A stretch of 11,307 nucleotides of DNA from Rhodospirillaceae bacterium. GTDB taxonomy: Bacteria > Pseudomonadota > Alphaproteobacteria > Rhodospirillales > Magnetovibrionaceae. This document shows, piece by piece, positions 5,987 to 11,307 of this stretch. Location: NCBI GenBank assembly GCA_002401565.1, contig NVTL01000054.1, forward strand, positions 10,519 to 21,825. Direction: 5' to 3'. The number at the start of each line of letters is the position of its first letter. The stretch's first letter is position 1. Position numbers and translations under genes: made by a program. The notes beneath the pieces were generated by a model that had not been told where the DNA came from, searched no databases, and saw nothing but the letters and a program-made list of their open reading frames with translations.

Positions 5987-6346
5987 ATGGTTACGAAAAC
6001 TGCCGTTATTTCGCTTGTTTCAACACTTTTGATTTTCATCATGGCGCTTTCTTATGAAGGCACGGGTGGCGGTCAGCCGTGGGGAAATGGTGCCGCCGGC
6101 GTCACGGGTGCCAGCGCAAATTGGGCGCAAAGCGGTGGTCGTGCCACAGACTGGGGCCGGGGGGCCTCAAGCTTTACCGGAGCCAGTGGCGGCTATTCAG
6201 GTGGCGGAAACTATGGCGGTTGGGGTGGAAATTCTTCGGGCATAACCGGAGCCAGTGGCGGATTTCGCGGTGGCGACGATGATGATCATGATGGCTTTGA
6301 AGGCTTTGGTGATGATGATCACCATGGCGGATGGGATGATGATTGA
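5987..6346 (+). CDS. Exported Gly-rich protein with three TGAS repeats and Asp/His-rich tail
   Basis: No family is recognised. The 119-residue product has an N-terminal hydrophobic signal or anchor (about 5-21) and then is almost entirely low-complexity Gly/Ser/Ala with Trp and Tyr. Three repeats of 24 and 23 residues each begin [G/S]-[hydrophobic]-T-G-A-S: T40-S43, T64-S67 and T87-S90; a partial R-G-A-S sits at 58-61. The DNA of repeats 2 and 3 shares an exact 17-mer. The tail (97-119) has 11 Asp and 3 His (GGDDDDHDGFEGFGDDDHH) and looks metal-binding. T-G-A-S resembles the [S/D]GA[T/S] motif to which ApbE attaches FMN, and an apbE gene lies about 570 bp downstream on the other strand. Its TGA stop overlaps the ATG of the cytochrome b gene, implying translational coupling. 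No good Shine-Dalgarno precedes the ATG at 5987. Flavinylation is inference. Confidence 0.72.
   Translation: MVTKTAVISLVSTLLIFIMALSYEGTGGGQPWGNGAAGVTGASANWAQSGGRATDWGRGASSFTGASGGYSGGGNYGGWGGNSSGITGASGGFRGGDDDDHDGFEGFGDDDHHGGWDDD
6176..6192 (+). repeat. 17-bp direct repeat inside the Gly-rich gene, copy 1
   Basis: ACCGGAGCCAGTGGCGG encodes T-G-A-S-G-G and recurs exactly at 6245-6261, 69 bp (23 codons) downstream. A diverged third member (ACGGGTGCCAGC) lies at 6104-6115, 72 bp upstream. The spacing keeps the reading frame, so the gene grew by repeat duplication. Confidence 0.9.
6245..6261 (+). repeat. 17-bp direct repeat inside the Gly-rich gene, copy 2
   Basis: Exact second copy of the 17-mer found at 6176-6192, again encoding T-G-A-S-G-G, here at residues 87-92 just before the Asp/His-rich tail. 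Confidence 0.9.
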
Positions 6347-6906
6347 TGAATAAATCCTTTGGCCCTATTCATTCTGGTGAAGAAACCGCTCAATCGCCCA
6401 AACGGCGTGCGGCCCCGAAAGCCAAAACCAAACCCAAAAAAGCTAAAGGACCAAAGGGCAAGCGTCCCTCGGCGGCTGCGATCGGGTTTTTAACGTTGTG
6501 GCACGGCGTGTTTTCCGGCGGTTTTTTTGTCGCGATGGTGACCGGAGAAGGCTTTTATAATGCCCACGTGTTTGCTGGCGTATTGGTGATGTTTGCCATT
6601 GGTGCCCGTTTGTTGGTGGGCTTGATGTTCCCCAAAGGCCACGTGTTGGTGTTTCCGTTTCCCAATTTCAAAAGCTTGGCCCAAGGCACCAACGGGTTTC
6701 GCCGTTTTGTCTCGCACGTGATGGGCTTAGCGCTTTTGATGGCGTGCATGTTGGCCGTTTTAACGGGCTGGTATTCTCGCCAAAATGTCGATGTGCACGG
6801 GGCCATATCTTATCTGGCTTTGGCTTTGGTTGGTGGGCATATCGTGTTGGTGATTGTCTGGCAGGGCTGGAAAAAAGTTGAATCGAAGTTTTCCGCGCGC
6901 GGCTAA
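6346..6906 (+). CDS. Cytochrome b561-like four-helix membrane protein
   Basis: The 186-residue protein has a Lys/Pro/Ala-rich cytoplasmic N-terminus (about 18-42, many K and P), then four hydrophobic helices at about 45-64, 73-95, 121-141 and 149-171. Histidines sit where heme b ligands are expected: H53 (LWHG), H74 (NAHVFAG), H124 (SHVMGLAL), H151 (VHGAISY) and H165 (GGHIVLV). This pattern fits the bacterial cytochrome b561 / NiFe-hydrogenase cytochrome b superfamily, which moves electrons between membrane quinones and periplasmic partners. A TTG at 6343 gives one extra residue, but the ATG at 6346 overlaps the TGA stop of the Gly-rich gene by one base and is the natural coupled start. It ends 8 bp from the convergent apbE stop codon. 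Partner and substrate are unknown; adjacency suggests the Gly-rich protein. Confidence 0.85.
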   Translation: MNKSFGPIHSGEETAQSPKRRAAPKAKTKPKKAKGPKGKRPSAAAIGFLTLWHGVFSGGFFVAMVTGEGFYNAHVFAGVLVMFAIGARLLVGLMFPKGHVLVFPFPNFKSLAQGTNGFRRFVSHVMGLALLMACMLAVLTGWYSRQNVDVHGAISYLALALVGGHIVLVIVWQGWKKVESKFSARG

Positions 6907-6914
6907 TTAAAAAG

Positions 6915-7961
6915 CTAAAGCGGCGCACTTTCGATAATCGTTATTTTTGCCTCCGGGTTAAAAACGATGCGCGCCTTCATGGCGGGGTTTAAATAAACCG
7001 TGCCATTATCATCCACCAAAATCACAAACTTAATGCCCATTTTTTTGGCGATGCGGTGCCAGTCTTTTGGACCCGCAACGGTCAGCGCCGTGGCGGCGGC
7101 ATCGGCGAGGGCTCCGTTATGGGTGATGACGGTGGCCGATACGATGTGATCAACGGGCATGCCCGTGGCGGGATTAAGGATGTGGGCATAGCGCACTCCA
7201 TCAATTTCGCGAAAGCGTTCATAGTTTCCAGACGTATAGACGTCTTCGCCATCAGCCAAGTCCAGTGTAGCAATCACCCCCCAAGATTTAGGGTCGCGAA
7301 TGCCCACCTGCCAAGGGTCTGCGTCCGGCCCGTTCAGCGTATTGATGTCGCCACCCGCATTAATCAGGGCACTTTTAATGCCTAAGTCTTTGAATGTTTG
7401 CTCGGCCCGGTCCAAGGCCACGCCCTTGGCAAAGCCGCCAAAGTCTAACTGAACGGTTGCGTTGCTGCTGGAAACCAGATCTCCGTCGATGGTGATATCG
7501 TTTAAGGACGCTTTGCGCGCGGCCAAATCGCGGATCAGGTTAAAATCAGGCAAGCCGCCTTTGGGCTTTTCGTCGTTGTGAAAACCCCACGCCGAAATCA
7601 ACGCGCCGATGGCCGGGTTAAATAGACCGTCGCTTAAGTTTTCAAAGGTTTTAGCTTGGATTAATAAGGGTTTTAAAAAAGACGTCACGGCAAGGCTTTC
7701 GCCCGCCGCAAACGCCCTGTTTAAATTGGTCAGTTCACCGGGTTTCCACGCATGCCAGTCTTTGTGCATGCGTTTGAAATCTTGGTCTAACTGAGCCGTG
7801 GCCTTTTTCGCCAAGTCAGCATCTTCGCCCCGCACCGTAATTTCGACCTTGGTGCCAAAGACATACAAGGTCGAAATATGGTCGACGGGGGGGGGATCTC
7901 CACACGAAGCCAAGCCCAAAACAAGGGTCGGCAGAATGAAAAGATGACGAAGACGCTTCAT
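6915..7961 (-). CDS. apbE: FAD:protein FMN transferase ApbE (lipoprotein)
   Basis: This enzyme cleaves FAD and attaches FMN by a phosphoester bond to Thr or Ser of exported redox proteins. The 348 residues carry a lipoprotein signal with L-A-S-C (C20 lipidated; next residues Gly-Asp-Pro), then the ApbE fold with its landmarks: YVFGTKVEITV (33-43), LDFGGFAKGVALD (172-184), NAGGDI (201-206), TSGNYERF (243-250), HILNPATG (260-267) and ALADAAATAL (284-293), whose D287 and T291 correspond to the Mg-binding region. The ATG directly abuts the TAA of the preceding gene (TAAATG), so it is the last gene of a proS-MBL-apbE operon. Codons 23-25 (PPP) lie in a run of nine C, a potential slippage site. It is convergent with the cytochrome b gene. 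No FMN-binding domain substrate lies in the window; the TGAS-repeat protein is the nearest candidate. Confidence 0.95.
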   Translation of the reverse strand: MKRLRHLFILPTLVLGLASCGDPPPVDHISTLYVFGTKVEITVRGEDADLAKKATAQLDQDFKRMHKDWHAWKPGELTNLNRAFAAGESLAVTSFLKPLLIQAKTFENLSDGLFNPAIGALISAWGFHNDEKPKGGLPDFNLIRDLAARKASLNDITIDGDLVSSSNATVQLDFGGFAKGVALDRAEQTFKDLGIKSALINAGGDINTLNGPDADPWQVGIRDPKSWGVIATLDLADGEDVYTSGNYERFREIDGVRYAHILNPATGMPVDHIVSATVITHNGALADAAATALTVAGPKDWHRIAKKMGIKFVILVDDNGTVYLNPAMKARIVFNPEAKITIIESAPL

Positions 7962-8867
7962 TTATTCCCATTCCATCGCTTCGAAGGTTTGCTGAGCATT
8001 CTTGCGGGCAAGCTGTTCAAACTGCAAAAGGTGTTTAAACGCCGATTGGTCAATGCCAACGGAATTCATGATTTCACCACCGCCATCGATATAGGTGGTC
8101 AGACGTGTGCGCAGGTTGACCAAATAGTCATAGGTCGATGCCGTGGACTCGATTAGGTCGGTGACATGACCGTGACCGGGCACGATGATTTTTGGGTTTT
8201 TGGCCGCTAAAGCTTCAAAAACTTCGATCCAGCTTTTGGCGTTCGATTGTCCGCCAACGCCCAAAATGCGTTCGACATATATAATGTCACCGGAAAAGAT
8301 GATGTCATCTTTGGCGATGTGAACAAAGCTGTCGCCGGGGGTGTGGGCTTGTCCGACGTGGGTAATGTCAAACGTTGTGCTGCCCAATGTGAACGAATAT
8401 TCGGTATCAAATTCAATGTTGGCATAAGAAGGTTTAGTGCCTTCGAACTTTGGCCCCAAAAAACGGTCAAGCGCGATCAGCTGATCGGTTTCGCGTTCTT
8501 TATGATCTGCGACGGCGGCGCTGGACGCAATAACCTTGGCCCCTTTTTGCTGCCAATAATCGTTGCCCAACCAACGGTGATCTTGACCGCCTGTGTTGAT
8601 CACAAACTTAACGGGTTGAGCCGTTAGTTTTTTAATTTCTGAATCAATTTGGGCGGCGCCTTTCCAGCTTCCGCCGGGATCGACCAAAACCACACCTTCA
8701 TCGGTGATGACCACGCCAAAGGTTGCGTTGTTCGCCAGATTGGTTTCGGACCGTTGTTGTTTTTCACCGACCAGCGCATAGATGGTGTCGGAAATTTTTT
8801 GAACGTCAAGGGCGAGGACTGGGGAACTCATTACGATAGCAAGAAAAGAAAGAATGAGAGTCTTCAT
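7962..8867 (-). CDS. Periplasmic metallo-beta-lactamase-fold protein with degenerate metal motif
   Basis: The 301-residue protein has a signal peptide (1-19, ending SSPVLA) and an MBL fold. The usual first metal motif H-x-H-x-D-H is not present: at its place the sequence is NTGGQDHRWLGN (91-102), with G93, Q95, H97 and R98 at the four metal positions. Later motifs remain: H165 in GQAHTPGD, D184 in FSGD and H222 in PGHGH. It resembles SoxH-like exported MBL proteins, several of which accompany cytochrome or quinoprotein systems, but the altered site leaves its activity open. The ATG at 8865-8867 has AGGAAT about eight bases upstream. It follows proS by 15 bp and abuts apbE, so it is cotranscribed. 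It is unlikely to be an antibiotic-resistance beta-lactamase: the motif and context do not fit. Confidence 0.85.
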   Translation of the reverse strand: MKTLILSFLAIVMSSPVLALDVQKISDTIYALVGEKQQRSETNLANNATFGVVITDEGVVLVDPGGSWKGAAQIDSEIKKLTAQPVKFVINTGGQDHRWLGNDYWQQKGAKVIASSAAVADHKERETDQLIALDRFLGPKFEGTKPSYANIEFDTEYSFTLGSTTFDITHVGQAHTPGDSFVHIAKDDIIFSGDIIYVERILGVGGQSNAKSWIEVFEALAAKNPKIIVPGHGHVTDLIESTASTYDYLVNLRTRLTTYIDGGGEIMNSVGIDQSAFKHLLQFEQLARKNAQQTFEAMEWE

Positions 8868-8882
8868 TTTAAGTATTCCTGG

Positions 8883-10403
8883 TTAATAAGCCTTGGCAAA
8901 AATAGCCTGCTTGGTTGCGGGATTTCCGGTCAAAATACACGTGCCGGGTTCGGTTGGTTGATCGTAAGGCAAGCAGCGGATGGAAATACCCAGCGGTTTC
9001 AGGGCTGCTTCTGAATCTTCGCTTTCGTCCCAATAGCCGCGCACAAAGCCGCCGTTGGCGTACTTGTCCTTTTTAAAGAATTTTTTCAGGCCGTCTAAGT
9101 CCACAATGTCGGTGCGCAGGCGCTCGTCTTGATACGCTTTGGCTTCGTTGAACAGGCGGTCTTGTATGCCTTGTAATTGTTGTGCGATTTGCGCCACAAA
9201 TTCATCTGTATTGTGGGAAGACTTACCGTAAATATCGGTGCGCTCAGTGACCATGACGGTGCCTTGGTCCAAATCGCGGGGGCCAAGTTCAACAATCAAG
9301 GGTGCGCCTTTTTTGATCCAGCTCCAGCGTTTTTCGCCTGCGTTCATGTCGCGTTTGTCGGCAATGGCGCGGATCGGGTTGCCAAAGGCTTGGCACGCAT
9401 TCAGTTTTTTCACCAATTCATCGGCGGCCGGCAAAACCCGTGCGGTGGCTTCGTCATCGCGCGCAATGGGCAGAATAACCACTTGGCGCGGTGCCACGGT
9501 GGGCGGCACACGCAATCCATCGTCATCGCCATGGGTCATGATGATGGCGCCGATCATGCGGGTTGATACACCCCAAGACGTGGTTTCGACAAAGCTTTCG
9601 CCACCGTCTTTGTTTTGAAATTTAATATCAGCGGCTTTTGAAAAATTCTGACCCAAATAATGAGACGTGCCCGCTTGCAATGCTTTGCCGTCTTGCATCA
9701 TGGCTTCGATGGTGTGGGTTTCGACCGCACCGGGGAAGCGTTCAGCAGCTGATTTTTCACCGGGAATCACGGGGATCGCTAACCAGTCTTCGGCCAGCGC
9801 CCGATATTCTTCTAACATGGCCGCAGTTTCAACGCGGGCTTCGTCTTCGGTGGCGTGGGCCGTGTGGCCTTCTTGCCAAAGAAATTCAGACGTGCGCAGG
9901 AACATACGGGGCCGCATTTCCCAACGCACCACGTTGGCCCATTGGTTAATCATCACGGGCAAATCGCGATAGCTTTGAATCCATTTGGCAAAGCTTTCCC
10001 CGATCATGGTTTCAGACGTGGGGCGAATCACCAGCGGGCTTTCCAGTTCGCCAGCGGGTTCTAACTTGCCATCCTTAGAGACCAAGCGGTGATGTGTAAC
10101 AACGGCCATTTCCTTGGCAAAGCCTTCCACGTGGGCGGCTTCTTTTTCGATCAGTTCCAACGGAATGAACAGGGGGAAATAGCAGTTTTCGTGCCCGGTT
10201 TCTTTGATGCGTTGGTCCAGGCGGGCCTTTAGGTTTTCCCAAATACCATAGCCCCAAGGCTTAATCACCATGCAACCGCGCACACCGGAATTTTCAGCCA
10301 TATCGGCCTCGGTGATGACTTCTTGGTACCACTTGGGGAAATTGGCTTCGCGCAGGAAACGAATGGCGGTTTTTTTCTGCTTACCTTGAGATTTTTGAGA
10401 CAT
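8883..10403 (-). CDS. proS: Prolyl-tRNA synthetase, archaeal/eukaryotic-like short form
   Basis: A class II synthetase charging tRNA-Pro. The 506 residues match the archaeal/eukaryotic-like type rather than the long bacterial form with an inserted editing domain or the roughly 440-residue form common in alphaproteobacteria. Landmarks: motif 1 around 45-81, RPTSE (127-131), motif 2 around FLRTSEFLWQEGHTAHAT (168-185), TSHYLGQNF (246-254), motif 3 at about 278-302 (GVSTRMIGAI ... DDDGLRVPP), the anticodon-binding domain (about 305-415), and the type-specific C-terminal domain ending in Tyr (AKAY). That last domain normally binds zinc with four Cys; here only C489 remains at such a position (the C-x2-C partner is T492), so zinc is probably lost. 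ATG at 10401-10403 lacks a clear Shine-Dalgarno. It heads the operon with the MBL gene and apbE. Confidence 0.96.
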   Translation of the reverse strand: MSQKSQGKQKKTAIRFLREANFPKWYQEVITEADMAENSGVRGCMVIKPWGYGIWENLKARLDQRIKETGHENCYFPLFIPLELIEKEAAHVEGFAKEMAVVTHHRLVSKDGKLEPAGELESPLVIRPTSETMIGESFAKWIQSYRDLPVMINQWANVVRWEMRPRMFLRTSEFLWQEGHTAHATEDEARVETAAMLEEYRALAEDWLAIPVIPGEKSAAERFPGAVETHTIEAMMQDGKALQAGTSHYLGQNFSKAADIKFQNKDGGESFVETTSWGVSTRMIGAIIMTHGDDDGLRVPPTVAPRQVVILPIARDDEATARVLPAADELVKKLNACQAFGNPIRAIADKRDMNAGEKRWSWIKKGAPLIVELGPRDLDQGTVMVTERTDIYGKSSHNTDEFVAQIAQQLQGIQDRLFNEAKAYQDERLRTDIVDLDGLKKFFKKDKYANGGFVRGYWDESEDSEAALKPLGISIRCLPYDQPTEPGTCILTGNPATKQAIFAKAY

Positions 10404-10420
10404 TTTGAGAACCGATACAA

Positions 10421-10450
10421 ATTAAAGGAATTGTTGGGTCAAGGTATCAA
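10421..10450 (-). promoter_or_regulatory. proS: Candidate proximal promoter of proS
   Basis: On the minus strand, TTGATA (10445-10450, 5 of 6 to -35) and TTTAAT (10421-10426, 5 of 6 to -10) lie 18 bp apart. The start of transcription would be near 10414, leaving only about 11 nt of leader, consistent with the lack of a Shine-Dalgarno. Pattern match only. Confidence 0.35.
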
Positions 10451-10532
10451 GCAAAATGCGCCTAAAATCAAGGGCTGACTTGGTGCAAAGCGTGGGCAGA
10501 TTTTAAATTGACAACCCTTTAATTAGGAGTAC

Positions 10533-10547
10533 CTTATATTATATATT
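10533..10547. repeat. AT-rich 15-nt repeat, copy 2
   Basis: Exact second copy of CTTATATTATATATT (first at 5460-5474). Like the first, it lies upstream of minus-strand genes and holds a minus-strand TATAAT. A TTGACA hexamer at 10508-10513 on the plus strand is near, but its spacing to the AT-rich block (about 20-21 bp) is too long for a good plus-strand promoter. Confidence 0.45.
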
Positions 10548-10566
10548 ACAAATACAACTATTTGAA
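10538..10566 (-). promoter_or_regulatory. proS: Candidate distal promoter of proS
   Basis: On the minus strand, a perfect TATAAT (10538-10543) is preceded by TTCAAA (10561-10566, 4 of 6 to -35) with 17 bp spacing. It lies within the 15-nt AT-rich repeat shared with 5460-5474 and would give a leader of about 128 nt. It competes with the proximal candidate; the sequence cannot decide between them. Confidence 0.33.
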
Positions 10567-10581
10567 ATGAACAAAGTGGCT

Positions 10582-10606
10582 TGGCTAAACCATACGGGGT
10601 TAGTCA
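10582..10606. other. Imperfect inverted repeat upstream of the chimeric gene
   Basis: TGGCTAAACC (10582-10591) and GGGTTAGTCA (10597-10606) pair in ten positions with one mismatch and one G-T pair around a 5-nt loop. No T-run follows, so it is not a terminator. It could be an operator-like site in the 288-bp region between proS and the chimeric gene, which otherwise shows only AT-rich DNA and the promoter candidates listed. Confidence 0.35.
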
Positions 10607-10691
10607 GATATATGTGGTGTATTGGGGGAAATTGTATTAGGTTTTTCCCTATGAAAAAATACTTTTAAATCAATAGATTGACCACAATCTC

Positions 10692-11291
10692 TTGAGCGTA
10701 AGACAAAAGGACTACAAAGACTTGACCAATCCGAAAAATGACTTTCCCTCGTCCAGACTAAGACGAAAAATCAGTTCTGACATTGGTAAACGGACGTATT
10801 CGGCCCGCAGCCTTCACGGTCTTGTGGTCCATGAATTGGGCCTGCGTATTGTTTCTGGACAAATCGCCGAAGGTGAGGTGTTGCCGATTGAAACACAATT
10901 TCCAGCGATTGGAAATTGGAAAGGCAGCGGCCTAGTTCTCTTGGTGGACGATGACGAAACGGTTTTGCAACTTGGGCAAGAAATGCTCTCTAGGCTTGGC
11001 TTTGAAGTGATTTCAACCACCGATGGCAGTGAAGCATTGGAGAAGTTTACTCAGCACGGAGAGGATTTGGCCCTGGTGCTCTTAGATCTAACCATGCCTG
11101 GCCTCAGTGGCGAGGAGGTTTACGCAGGCATGCAGGATCTCGATGCCTCCATACCAGTGATCATGTCGAGCGGCTATACCGAGCAAGACGTCGCTCTCCG
11201 CCTCGGCGACCGTGGTTTGCGTGGATTCCTGCAAAAGCCTTACACCTTGGACCAATTACAGGCGCAGATTTACGCTCTGATTGGAGCATAA
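10692..11291 (+). CDS. Chimeric protein: incomplete GntR DNA-binding domain fused to CheY-like receiver
   Basis: Two unrelated pieces share one 199-residue frame. Residues about 34-69 (RTYSARSLHGLVVHELGLRI..., VSGQIAEGEVLPIETQ) match the first part of a GntR/FadR winged helix-turn-helix, up to the LP-x-E turn. The recognition helix and effector domain are absent. From about 75 (NWKGSGLVLLVDDDET) it becomes a full receiver domain: acidic D86-D88, phospho-acceptor D132 in LLDLTMPG, S160 in MSSGY, and K182 in LQKPY. The NW-K-G-S-G lead-in is the linker typically seen before the C-terminal receiver of hybrid histidine kinases. The start is a TTG at 10692 with no convincing Shine-Dalgarno, and no ATG lies before the GntR part, so the real start, and whether it is expressed, are uncertain. 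It is either a recombination-born pseudogene or a new stand-alone receiver using a captured 5' end. Confidence 0.7.
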   Translation: MSVRQKDYKDLTNPKNDFPSSRLRRKISSDIGKRTYSARSLHGLVVHELGLRIVSGQIAEGEVLPIETQFPAIGNWKGSGLVLLVDDDETVLQLGQEMLSRLGFEVISTTDGSEALEKFTQHGEDLALVLLDLTMPGLSGEEVYAGMQDLDASIPVIMSSGYTEQDVALRLGDRGLRGFLQKPYTLDQLQAQIYALIGA

Positions 11292-11307
11292 GCGCTCGGG
11301 CCACGGA

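Noticed and set aside
8247..8627. Long plus-strand open frame opposite the MBL-fold gene
   Set aside because: It is a mirror frame of a well-supported gene and has no domain pattern or ribosome-binding site.
7962..8867. Antibiotic-resistance beta-lactamase
   Set aside because: The first metal motif is not that of active class B enzymes and the gene sits in a housekeeping/redox operon with no mobile elements.
9177..9618. Plus-strand open frames opposite proS
   Set aside because: They are shadows of the proS coding sequence, whose motifs are unambiguous.
10508..10540. Plus-strand promoter TTGACA with TATATT
   Set aside because: The spacing is about 21 bp, too long for a normal sigma70 promoter; the 16-bp alternative TACCTT is a weak -10.
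1..11307. CRISPR array, tRNA, rRNA, insertion sequence or prophage
   Set aside because: No regularly spaced repeats, cloverleaf, rRNA-like stretch, transposase or integrase was seen; the only tandem repeats are coding repeats in the Gly-rich gene.

Overview
The window looks like chromosomal DNA of an alphaproteobacterium, probably a marine or freshwater Rhodospirillales-like lineage. The evidence is a mutY gene divergent from a DUF721/DciA-like gene (a typical alphaproteobacterial pair), protein sequences of alphaproteobacterial flavour, roughly balanced base composition, and several periplasmic c-type cytochromes. No rRNA, tRNA, CRISPR array, integrase or insertion sequence is visible. Genus assignment is not possible from the sequence alone.

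Layout. (1) 1-1691: a partial DUF721 gene (minus) diverges from mutY (plus). The 3' end of mutY overlaps by 47 bp the 3' end of a small histidine-phosphotransfer (HPt) gene on the minus strand. (2) 1308-4070, all minus: reading 5'->3', four tandem paralogous monoheme cytochromes c (one basic soluble, one lipoprotein, one soluble, one with a doubtful start), then apt and HPt. Two strong intrinsic terminators lie inside the cytochrome array, one about 20 bp upstream of the next start codon and one overlapping the next possible start codon. (3) 4245-5384, minus: an orphan, membrane-anchored TRAP-type (DctP-family) solute-binding protein without permease genes nearby, in which the usual ligand-binding arginine appears to be glutamine. 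(4) 5573-6906, plus: an unrecognised tail-anchored protein, a Gly-rich exported protein with three 23-24 residue repeats each opening with T-G-A-S and an Asp/His-rich tail, and a four-helix cytochrome b561-like protein translationally coupled to it. (5) 6915-10403, minus: proS (the archaeal/eukaryotic-like short form), a periplasmic metallo-beta-lactamase-fold protein with a degenerate metal motif, and a lipoprotein ApbE flavin transferase, tightly packed as one operon that runs convergently into the cytochrome b gene. (6) 10692-11291, plus: an in-frame chimera of an incomplete GntR DNA-binding domain and a CheY-like receiver domain.

How the genes may work together: the most interesting unit is 5987-7961. 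ApbE covalently attaches FMN to Thr/Ser in short [S/D]GA[T/S]-like motifs of exported proteins. Its neighbour here is an exported protein carrying three regularly spaced TGAS motifs, directly coupled to a membrane cytochrome b. No classical FMN-binding domain target is encoded in the window. A multi-flavinylated, glycine-rich electron carrier fed by a b561-type cytochrome is therefore a testable but unproven hypothesis. The cytochrome c array supplies further periplasmic electron carriers, probably at graded levels because of the internal terminators.
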